A stretch of DNA of 7,247 nt from Acidobacteriota bacterium (GTDB taxonomy: Bacteria > Acidobacteriota > Vicinamibacteria > Vicinamibacterales > JACQTH01): positions 1 to 7,247 of the forward strand of contig JACQTH010000250.1 of the NCBI GenBank assembly GCA_016210935.1. Direction: 5' to 3'. The position numbers and the translations under genes were made by a program. Shown here one piece after another: positions 1-6,631 of this stretch (position 1 is its first letter; each line of letters begins with the position of its first letter). The notes below the pieces were generated by a model. It had not been told where the DNA came from, searched no databases, and worked only from the letters and a program-made list of their open reading frames with translations.

Positions 1-1
1 C

Positions 2-2578
2 GAGTCCGACTGGGTCGCGACGATTCTTGGCGATCGTGCGGCGGTCTTTCTCTACACGGGGCTGATCGCGCTCGATCGCGAAACGCTGGACTTCCTGAAT
101 CGGTCCGACGGCCTTCTCGGTGCGATTTATCGGGAGCACGCCGCGGCGTTTGCGGCGTACGGCAGAAGTCTGGTCGTTCAAGACGAGGCGATCGTCACGC
201 CCGGAGGCGAGGAGCTGGTCGCGACGTGGGAAGCCTGGGTGGGCGCGCCGGCGCGGCGGCCCGATCGGTTCATCCGGGATGTGCTCGGGCGCGAGCGCGG
301 ACGCCTGGCGCCGGTGTACGACACGCTCGCGCAGCTCGATCCCTCGATCCTGCGGTGTGTCCTGCAGCCGGGCGGTTCCACCCACCCTTCAGGCACTTCA
401 GGCAGCCCAAGCACCCCAGGCACTCTCAGTATTCTGCGGCGCCTCTGGGGTGCGTTCGCGCAAACGGAAGATCACCGCCGGATGGCCGGCGGACCGTTTA
501 CGCGGCAGCCGGAGGACTTTCCGTTTGTCCTGCAGGTCATGCCGTGCGACACCTCAGGCCGGCTGCTGGTCCCGGGCAGCCGCGAGATGTGGCGTCAGAT
601 CGTTCGGGGCGAGTCTGTGATGGCTGCAACCCGGCCTGGCGCCGCGACGCAGGCGACTCTTGCGACACCAGTCGATCTCATCGAGGAGATCTTCTTTCTC
701 AGGCCATCGGAGCGCCGGGTTCGGCTCGAGGCGATGCTGTTCATGGCGCGGGTCTTCGGCGGACAGGCGCCCATGTCCGGAGACAGGCTGGTTGCTCTGG
801 CCAGAGGATTTGTTCGGCACCCGGCCTTGTTCCTGACCCTCGAGCGCATCGGCATTCGAGACGCGCACACGTACGAGCGCGCCGCGCGCCACGCCCTGCA
901 GATCGACCGCGTGACGGATCGGTCCGCCATCACGGCGCTCGCGCAGTTTCAGGCCGCCATCGCGATGCTGGACCGCTTTCGCGTGGTGCAGACGATCGAT
1001 CTCGGCGCCGCCAAACGCCTGCTCGACGCGCTCCTGGGCCTCCAGCCGGCGGCGACCGGCTATCGCGGCGCCGTGTCCCCATGGCTCCACGATTGGGTGC
1101 TTCCGGAGCTGCGCCGATCGCTGGCGGATTCGTCGAGCGCCGAAGAAACGCTCGTCCGCGCGCTCGCCGGGCGCCCGGCGCCACCGACGCGCACGGTCGT
1201 GTGGGAAGACATCACGTACCTGGTCGATCCCGCCGCTTCGGAGGCGCAGCGCATCACGCGGCTGCGACGCCGGCAGGGCGAAGCGACGCTGGACGAGGTA
1301 CTCGCGTTCACGACCGTGCTCAGGCGGCTGGAACGGGACGAATCGAGCGGGCCCGAGGTGGCCTCTGCCTTGAACGACGCGATTGCTGCCGCAGGGTCCG
1401 TCAAGCCGCCTCGCACGAGCCTGTTCGTTTCAGCCGACTTCGCCGCCCGCGTGAACGACGGGCTCGGTGAGTGGAAGCGCGCCCGCGGCCGCGACGACAG
1501 GCGCCCGATCCTGGAGCGGCTGATGGCGTCCGGCGACGCGATGCTCGCGCACGCGCTGATGTCGCTGATCTATGCCGTCCACGTCGGTGATCCGGACGAC
1601 CTCACCCTCGGCGATCAGAACGCGTCCTCCCGGCACAACTTCGGCCTCATGGCCGTCACGATGGAGGAGCGGCGGAGGGTTCCCTGGTCGGTGCCCGTCG
1701 AGCAGACCGGCGCCGGGACGATCTGGCACGTCAGCGGCAGCCTGTTCGGCTTCGACGTGGCGTTGGCGCAGCTCGCGCTCCGGCGGATCATCACCAACCA
1801 GGTGCCGCCGGCGCCGCGACTCGCGACGAACGATCGTCACGTGATCGCGCAGCAGGTCGGGCTGGCGAATCCGTTTCTCCTGACCGACGCGGCCCGCGAT
1901 GCGATTGCCGACGGTGTGGCGCGAGGGCGGACGGAAGCGCGCGCGCTCGCCGGAAACTCAGGAGCAGTACAGGACATCGCCGCGCGGGTCCGCCTGGGCG
2001 CGTGGCGCACGCGCGCCCTCGAATGGGTCGCGCAGACGGAACCGGAGCCGGATCGGATTCTGTCGCTCTTTTCGCTTTCGGAGTTGTTTTGGCTGGGTGT
2101 TTCTGGCGATACTTCGACCGGCACCGCACAGCGGATCGACGCGTGGGGCACCTCGATGGTGCCCGTCTCGGGCTGCTTCTGTCTGAGGATGCCGCTGCCG
2201 ATTCGCTGGGAGGAGCTGTCGGGTCGGCCCTCGACAGGCTTGCTCGCGACCACGGTCCCGGATTTGACCGTACGGATCGCGGAGCTGCTGGCCGAGCTCG
2301 ACCTGCCGGCGATGCTGGCGCGCGGCGTGCTTGCGGCGGCGGCGCAGGATCTGCTCGACGAGGCCCAGCCGCTCCACAGCTCCGACTGGCACTCGCTCGT
2401 CGCGCAGGCCCGTTCGATCGGGCGCGACCGGTTTTCGGATTACGTCTCCTCGCTGGCCTCGGGTGGGCCGCTCATCTATGTTTCGACGCCGGGTGCTAGT
2501 CCTCGCGATCGCGCTGACGGTTCCGCTGGCGGCCCAGACACCAGAGGTTTCCATCCGCATCGTTTCGCCAGGCCATGA
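2..2578 (+). CDS. Large uncharacterised protein, 5' end outside window
   Basis: I do not recognise this family. The frame is open from the first complete codon (base 2) to the TGA at 2576-2578, giving 858 visible residues; the true start lies upstream. The GTG at 239 is an internal Val, since the reading frame and its codon bias continue upstream of it. The protein alternates amphipathic, Leu/Ala/Arg-rich stretches with short loops, which suggests a mainly helical, possibly solenoid-like fold. No signal peptide can be judged because the N-terminus is missing, and no convincing membrane span or catalytic motif is visible. Residues 130-141 are a Ser/Gly/Pro/Thr linker encoded by a 9-bp tandem repeat. 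The last 33 residues (826-858) are Gly/Pro/Arg-rich and overlap the next gene out of frame, so the conserved part probably ends near residue 825. The overlap implies co-transcription with the VWA genes downstream. The coding call is firm; the function is unknown. Confidence 0.85.
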   Translation, partial: ESDWVATILGDRAAVFLYTGLIALDRETLDFLNRSDGLLGAIYREHAAAFAAYGRSLVVQDEAIVTPGGEELVATWEAWVGAPARRPDRFIRDVLGRERGRLAPVYDTLAQLDPSILRCVLQPGGSTHPSGTSGSPSTPGTLSILRRLWGAFAQTEDHRRMAGGPFTRQPEDFPFVLQVMPCDTSGRLLVPGSREMWRQIVRGESVMAATRPGAATQATLATPVDLIEEIFFLRPSERRVRLEAMLFMARVFGGQAPMSGDRLVALARGFVRHPALFLTLERIGIRDAHTYERAARHALQIDRVTDRSAITALAQFQAAIAMLDRFRVVQTIDLGAAKRLLDALLGLQPAATGYRGAVSPWLHDWVLPELRRSLADSSSAEETLVRALAGRPAPPTRTVVWEDITYLVDPAASEAQRITRLRRRQGEATLDEVLAFTTVLRRLERDESSGPEVASALNDAIAAAGSVKPPRTSLFVSADFAARVNDGLGEWKRARGRDDRRPILERLMASGDAMLAHALMSLIYAVHVGDPDDLTLGDQNASSRHNFGLMAVTMEERRRVPWSVPVEQTGAGTIWHVSGSLFGFDVALAQLALRRIITNQVPPAPRLATNDRHVIAQQVGLANPFLLTDAARDAIADGVARGRTEARALAGNSGAVQDIAARVRLGAWRTRALEWVAQTEPEPDRILSLFSLSELFWLGVSGDTSTGTAQRIDAWGTSMVPVSGCFCLRMPLPIRWEELSGRPSTGLLATTVPDLTVRIAELLAELDLPAMLARGVLAAAAQDLLDEAQPLHSSDWHSLVAQARSIGRDRFSDYVSSLASGGPLIYVSTPGASPRDRADGSAGGPDTRGFHPHRFARP
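388..424 (+). repeat. Degenerate 9-bp tandem repeat inside gene 1
   Basis: Four consecutive 9-bp units can be read from 388: TTCAGGCAC, TTCAGGCAG, CCCAAGCAC and CCCAGGCAC, followed by a decayed fifth. The octamer CAGGCACT recurs at 390-397 and 417-424. Because the unit is a multiple of three, the reading frame is kept and the repeat encodes SGT-SGS-PST-PGT, a flexible linker. Base composition and codon choice here (TCA, CCA, ACT) differ from the G/C-ending codons on both sides, which suggests a recent expansion or insertion. Confidence 0.7.
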
Positions 2579-3632
2579 CGCGTACGTGAGCGGGCCGGTC
2601 ATGCTGCGCGCCCTGCTCAATCCGCCCACGCGCGAGGACCTCGTCCGCCAGGTGAACTTCTTCGCCGACGGCAGGCTGGTGTGCCAGCTTCCCCAGGGGC
2701 CGTACGAGTGCGCCTGGGACGCGGGTCCGGGCATCAAGGAACACCACGTGCGGGCGGTGGCGCTGCTGCGCGATGGCGGCCGCGCGATCGACAACGTTCA
2801 CACCAAAGGGGCCGAGTTCGCGGAGCATGTCGACGTCGACGTGGTCCAGGTCACGGTCGTCGTCACCGATGGCGAGGGACGGTTCGTGAGCGGACTCGGG
2901 AGCGAGGCGTTCAGCGTGCTGGAGGACGGCGCACCCAGGCCGATTACCTATTTCGCCGCCGAAAACATCCCGCTCGATATCGTCGTGGCGATTGACGTCA
3001 GCAGCAGCATGGGCGAGGCGATGCCGAAGGTGAGGGAGGCGGTGAAGAAATTCCTGTCGGCGCTGCGGCCCCAGGACCGCGTGACGCTGCTGGCCTTCAA
3101 TCATCAGGTGTTCCCGCTCGCGCGGCGCGAGCTCAACTCGTCTGCGCGCATGCGGGCGGTCGAGCGCCTCGCCGCCTGGGGCGGCACGGCGCTCTACGAT
3201 GTGATCGCGAAAGGGCTCGACATGCTCGGCCACGAGCAGGGACGCCGCGCGATGGTGGTCTTCACCGACGGCGAAGATCAATCGAGTCACATTACCGAGG
3301 CGCAGGTTGTGCGGCGCGTGGAAGCCAGCGATGCCACGATCTATGTGATCGGCCAGGGGCGGGGGGCCCGCATCCAGAGTTTGAAGGACGTGCAGAATCG
3401 GCTGGCCCTGGTCAGCGGCGGCCGCGCCTTTCAGGCTGAGAAGGTCGAGCAGCTCTCGGGCGCCTTCAACGACATCATCGACGAGCTGTCGCATCAGTAC
3501 CTGCTGGGGTATCCGCCGGCCGACAAGCAGGACGATGCCTGGCGCGAAATCCGTGTCGAGATGACCGACGCGTCGAAGAAGTACCGGATCCGGTCGCGCC
3601 AGGGATACCGCGCCACGCCGTCCGGGAGATAG
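2478..3632 (+). CDS. Secreted VWFA-related protein with intact MIDAS (384 aa)
   Basis: This is an exported von Willebrand factor A protein of the acidobacterial VWFA-related type. The ATG at 2478 is chosen because it is followed at once by a Sec signal peptide (MFRRR, hydrophobic core, then PLAA|Q, probable cut after Ala19). The upstream in-frame GTG at 2463 would spoil that. Residues about 24-102 look like an Ig-like beta-sandwich, with Cys69 and Cys78 the only cysteines and a possible disulfide. A short strand-rich segment (120-157, with 'FSVLEDG') leads into the VWA domain (about 165-340). Its metal site is complete: Asp173, Ser175, Ser177 (DVSSS), Thr237 (GGT) and Asp264 (FTDG). The C-terminus has the family signature YLLGYPP ... 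YRIRSRQGY. Only a weak GGGTGGG (2461-2467) precedes the start, so translation is probably coupled to gene 1. Such domains usually bind other proteins through a divalent cation; the partner is unknown. Confidence 0.93.
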   Translation: MFRRRVLVLAIALTVPLAAQTPEVSIRIVSPGHDAYVSGPVMLRALLNPPTREDLVRQVNFFADGRLVCQLPQGPYECAWDAGPGIKEHHVRAVALLRDGGRAIDNVHTKGAEFAEHVDVDVVQVTVVVTDGEGRFVSGLGSEAFSVLEDGAPRPITYFAAENIPLDIVVAIDVSSSMGEAMPKVREAVKKFLSALRPQDRVTLLAFNHQVFPLARRELNSSARMRAVERLAAWGGTALYDVIAKGLDMLGHEQGRRAMVVFTDGEDQSSHITEAQVVRRVEASDATIYVIGQGRGARIQSLKDVQNRLALVSGGRAFQAEKVEQLSGAFNDIIDELSHQYLLGYPPADKQDDAWREIRVEMTDASKKYRIRSRQGYRATPSGR

Positions 3633-3643
3633 ACAGGCCTCCG

Positions 3644-6517
3644 ATGAAAAAAGAGCTACTCGTTCTGGCGTCATTCGCGCTCCTTTCGGTGACGGCCGTT
3701 GCCCAGCAGCCGCCGGCCCAGCCACCACCGGCGCAGCCGCCGCCGCAGACACCTCCGCCGGCGCCGGCGAAGGAACAGCTGCCCATCTTTCGATCCGGCA
3801 TCGATCTCGTGACGGTCGATGTCGGCGTGTTCGACAACGATGGGAATCCGATTCGAAGCCTGGGAGCGGATGACTTCACCCTCGAGGTCGACGGCGAGCC
3901 GCGCAAGCTCGTGAGCGTCGAGTACGTCTCGTATGCCGTTCCGGAACGCGCCGACCCGCGTCCGGCGTCTTCCGCGACCCACTACAGCACCAACGAGGAC
4001 GCGCCCCTCGGCCGGCTGATTCTGCTCGTGGTCGATCAGGGCAACATTCGTCTGGGGGAGGGACGCGCCGTGATGGCGACGGCCCGGCGTTTTCTCCAGA
4101 GGCTGACGCCCTCGGATCGGGTCGGCCTGGCCGTCATCCCGGAGCTGGGCCCCCGAATCGGCTTCACGTCGAACCACCGGATCATCGAGGAAACGCTCAG
4201 CCGGGTCGTCGGACGCGCGGACACGTTCGAGACGCGGTTCAACATCGGCCTGGCCGAGGCGCTCGCCGTCGAGCGGGGCGACACTCTCGCGTTCAAGGAG
4301 CTGGCGAACCGCGAGTGTGCGAACGCGGGAGCGGACTGCACGGGCTTCCTGGAAATCGAGGCGCGCGCGATGGCGGTCCACTACCTGACGCAGACACGGA
4401 TTTCCGTCAGCACGCTCCGATCGCTCATCGACGACATGCGCGGCGTGCCCGGTCCGAAGACCGTCGTGCTCCTGTCGGAAGGGCTGGTGGCGGACTATTC
4501 GCTGAGCGAATTCGAGCGTCTGGGCCTGTCGGCGCTCTCGGCGCGCGTCAATATCTATGTGCTGCGGCTCGACACGCCGCGCGTCGACGCCTCGCAGTCA
4601 CGGCTGTCGCCGACCGCCTCGCAGGACGAACGGGTGCGTGAGGAGGGTCTCGAGCATCTCGCCGGCACCGCACGGGGCGCGTTCTTCCGCGTGACCTCGA
4701 CCGGTGAGTACGCGTTTCAGCGGATCTCGCGCGAGCTGTCCGGCCATTATCTTCTGGCGTTCGAGCCCCAGAAGGAGGATCGGAACGGCAAGCTCCACAA
4801 GATCAGGGTTCGAACCAGGCGGCAGGGCGTCACGATTCGCGCCAGAAGCGAGTTCGCCGCCGGTCCCACCGCGGAGATCGCGGCCGGGCGGGCGGGGGTC
4901 CTGCCGAAGGGTGGGACCGAAATCGAGCAGCTGTCGACGCTGCTCGGGGCCCCGCTGACCGCGACGGAGCTGGCGCTGCGCGTCACCAGTTATTCATTCC
5001 AGGATCCGGAGAGCTCGCGTCTCAGGGTCGTGATCGCCGCCGAGGCCGAGACCGCGTCGGACAGCGGTCTCATTGTCGGCTTCACGATGGTCGATGAAAA
5101 CGGCCGCCTCGCCGGACGCGGCGCCGATCGGACCACCTCGCCGCGGTACTCGACCGCGACGACCGTTCGGCCGGGCCAGTACACGTTGAGGGTGGCCGCC
5201 ATCGATTCGTCGGGCCGGCGGGGCAGTGTCGAGCGGCGTCTGTCGGCGACGTTGATCTCGAGCCACGACTTCCGCATGGGCGATCTGCTGCTCGCCGAGC
5301 CCGGCGAGTTTCGGGGGACGCCGTCCCGGCCGACGGTCGTGGGTGCCAGCGCGGACCGGTTGCTCGCGTACGTGGAGCTCTACACGTCGAATCCCCAGCC
5401 GCTTCAGGACGCGACCGTCGACGTTGAAGTCGCCGAAGCGGAAGACGGCCCGGCACTGGTCAGCCAGAAGGCCGATATGAGCCGGCCGGACAAAGGCCGC
5501 CGGATTGCGCAGGCGCTGCTGCCGATTCGACTGCTGCCGCCGGGCGAGTACGTGGCTCGAGCCGTCATCAAGTCCGGTGACCGGTCGATTGCGAAGCTCG
5601 CCCGGCCCTTCCGGGTGTTTCGACCGGCCGTTCCGTCGAACCTCGACACGGCGGCCGCTGCCGCGCCGGCGGACGCGGCGCGTGACGAAAACAGCGGCGC
5701 TGTGGCCGCCGCGCTTCCGATGCGCCCCGAGGTCCCGCGCTACTCCCGCGAGGATGCCCTGAGCGCGTCGATCCTCGACTTCTTCCTCGACGAGGCGACG
5801 AAATTCCAGGAAACCGCGCCGTCGGAGCCCGTCGCGACGGCGCTCGGTCACGCCCGCGCGAAAAAGTTCGACGATCTGCTGAAGACGGTCCCCGCCGATC
5901 TGTCGAAGGTAGCGAACGAGGCCGAGCGGGTGACCGCCGCGTTCCTGCGGGGCCTGGCGTTCTACGCGAAGGGCGATCTCGAGTCGGCCTCGAAGACCTT
6001 CAACATCATCCTGGCGCTCGATCCCGACTTCGCGCCGGCGCTCGTCTATCTGGGCGCCTGCTACGCCGCGGCTGGACGCGACGGCGAGGCGGTCGGCGCC
6101 TGGCAGACATCTCTCAGTCTGGACGCCGAAGCCCCCGCGACGTTTCATCTGCTGGCCGACGCGCTCTTCCGCATGAACGACGGCGCGCAGGCTCTCGCGA
6201 TCCTTCAGGAGGCCACCGAGAAGTGGCCGGACGCCGAAGAGTTTCTGAGGCCACTCGCGACCGCGTACGCGATGACGGGGCGCCATGCCGACGCCTTCAC
6301 GGCCCTCGAGCGTCACCTCACGAAGCACCCCACCGATGCGGACGGGCTCTTCCTCGCCCTCCGGATGATCTACGAGGCGCATCTGATCGGCCGGCCGCTG
6401 GTCGGCGCTCAGGAGGATCGGGAGCGTCTGGCGAAGTACGCCAAGGCGTACGCGCAAGCCAAGGGACCACATCAGCCAATTGTCAATCAGTGGGTGAGAT
6501 ACCTGGCGGGGAAGTAG
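3644..6517 (+). CDS. Secreted VWFA-related protein with degenerate MIDAS and C-terminal TPRs (957 aa)
   Basis: The ATG at 3644 starts a Sec signal peptide (MKKELL ... TAVA|Q, cut after Ala20), followed by a Pro/Gln/Ala-rich segment (21-43). AGG at 3635-3637 is a weak ribosome site; a better GGGAG (3624-3628) lies 15 bases away inside the end of gene 2. Residues 47-95 match the family lead-in ('DFTLEVDGEP'). A VWA-like domain spans about 123-400 and ends in HYLLAFEP ... IRVRTRRQG. Its metal site is broken: D131-Q-G-N-I-R replaces DxSxS, and LSEG (277-280) stands where FTDG is expected. An insert near 200-250 carries Cys225 and Cys232. Residues about 440-540 and 570-660 look like beta-sandwiches, each with a 'PGxYxxR' strand. 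A low-complexity Ala/Asp linker (about 668-690) leads to roughly four TPRs (about 762-900). It is probably a periplasmic or surface scaffold paired with the MIDAS-intact protein upstream, 11 bp away. Confidence 0.93.
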   Translation: MKKELLVLASFALLSVTAVAQQPPAQPPPAQPPPQTPPPAPAKEQLPIFRSGIDLVTVDVGVFDNDGNPIRSLGADDFTLEVDGEPRKLVSVEYVSYAVPERADPRPASSATHYSTNEDAPLGRLILLVVDQGNIRLGEGRAVMATARRFLQRLTPSDRVGLAVIPELGPRIGFTSNHRIIEETLSRVVGRADTFETRFNIGLAEALAVERGDTLAFKELANRECANAGADCTGFLEIEARAMAVHYLTQTRISVSTLRSLIDDMRGVPGPKTVVLLSEGLVADYSLSEFERLGLSALSARVNIYVLRLDTPRVDASQSRLSPTASQDERVREEGLEHLAGTARGAFFRVTSTGEYAFQRISRELSGHYLLAFEPQKEDRNGKLHKIRVRTRRQGVTIRARSEFAAGPTAEIAAGRAGVLPKGGTEIEQLSTLLGAPLTATELALRVTSYSFQDPESSRLRVVIAAEAETASDSGLIVGFTMVDENGRLAGRGADRTTSPRYSTATTVRPGQYTLRVAAIDSSGRRGSVERRLSATLISSHDFRMGDLLLAEPGEFRGTPSRPTVVGASADRLLAYVELYTSNPQPLQDATVDVEVAEAEDGPALVSQKADMSRPDKGRRIAQALLPIRLLPPGEYVARAVIKSGDRSIAKLARPFRVFRPAVPSNLDTAAAAAPADAARDENSGAVAAALPMRPEVPRYSREDALSASILDFFLDEATKFQETAPSEPVATALGHARAKKFDDLLKTVPADLSKVANEAERVTAAFLRGLAFYAKGDLESASKTFNIILALDPDFAPALVYLGACYAAAGRDGEAVGAWQTSLSLDAEAPATFHLLADALFRMNDGAQALAILQEATEKWPDAEEFLRPLATAYAMTGRHADAFTALERHLTKHPTDADGLFLALRMIYEAHLIGRPLVGAQEDRERLAKYAKAYAQAKGPHQPIVNQWVRYLAGK
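3704..3772 (+). repeat. Pro/Gln/Ala-rich repeat just after the signal peptide
   Basis: Residues 21-43 of the 957-residue protein are built from imperfect copies of Q-P-P-(P)-A, about half proline. At the DNA level CAGCCGCCG and CAGCCACCACCGGCG variants follow one another. It is placed directly after the predicted cleavage site and before the folded region, so it most likely acts as an extended, rigid spacer, perhaps crossing peptidoglycan or holding the folded domains off a membrane partner. That role is an inference. Confidence 0.7.
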
Positions 6518-6584
6518 TCCAAGCTACATTTGAAAATCTGATATCCCTCGCTCATCCGGCTTTATCCGCTATCCGTTTTGCTGA

Positions 6585-6597
6585 GCCGGCTACCGGC
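6585..6597. repeat. Short GC hairpin GCCGG-CTA-CCGGC
   Basis: A perfect 5-bp inverted repeat with a 3-base loop sits 34 bases before the start of the barrel gene. It is not followed by a run of T, so it does not look like an intrinsic terminator. It could be a weak mRNA structure or a small operator, or occur by chance in this GC-rich context. Confidence 0.35.
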
Positions 6598-6620
6598 CTG
6601 TCTCTTGCAGCCTCCTGGGC

Positions 6621-6625
6621 GGAGA
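6621..6625 (+). promoter_or_regulatory. Ribosome binding site GGAGA for the barrel gene
   Basis: GGAGA lies six bases before the ATG at 6632. It is the clearest Shine-Dalgarno in the window and fixes the start of the right-edge gene. The genes upstream have only weak sites, so the barrel gene seems to be translated independently. Confidence 0.7.
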
Positions 6626-6631
6626 CCTTGG

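Larger units (their letters stand above)
6518..6631. other. 114-bp AT-richer spacer between the TPR-VWA gene and the barrel gene
   Basis: This is the only intergenic stretch of note. The first 60 bases or so are clearly more AT-rich than the flanking genes. They contain TTGAAA (6530-6535), which resembles a -35 box, but no good -10 at 16-18 bases, so a promoter is possible and not shown. ATCCG occurs three times (6554, 6564, 6571). A short perfect hairpin follows at 6585-6597. No T-tract terminator is present, so read-through from the upstream operon is plausible. Confidence 0.5.

Noticed and set aside
226..1470. Plus-strand open frame (414 codons) in another frame of gene 1
   Set aside because: It is extremely Arg/Gly/Ala-rich, lacks the G/C third-position bias seen in the gene 1 frame and is fully contained within gene 1.
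239..2578. GTG at 239 as the start of gene 1
   Set aside because: The same frame is open and typically coded from base 2, so this is an internal valine of a gene that begins outside the window.
2496..3752. Minus-strand open frame (418 codons) opposite the smaller VWA gene
   Set aside because: It is antisense to the MIDAS-containing gene and has an Arg/His/Asp-biased composition typical of shadow frames.
4994..6472. Long minus-strand open frame (492 codons) opposite the TPR-VWA gene
   Set aside because: It lies fully antisense to a gene with clear domains; long antisense frames are expected in such GC-rich DNA. Its translation is Arg/Gly-rich with no recognisable motif.
6530..6566. Sigma-70 promoter TTGAAA ... 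TTTATC
   Set aside because: The spacer would be 25 bases, far from the usual 16-18, and TTTATC is a poor -10, so no promoter is called.
6585..6597. Hairpin as an intrinsic terminator of genes 1-3
   Set aside because: The stem is only 5 bp and no T-run follows, so it does not fit an intrinsic terminator.
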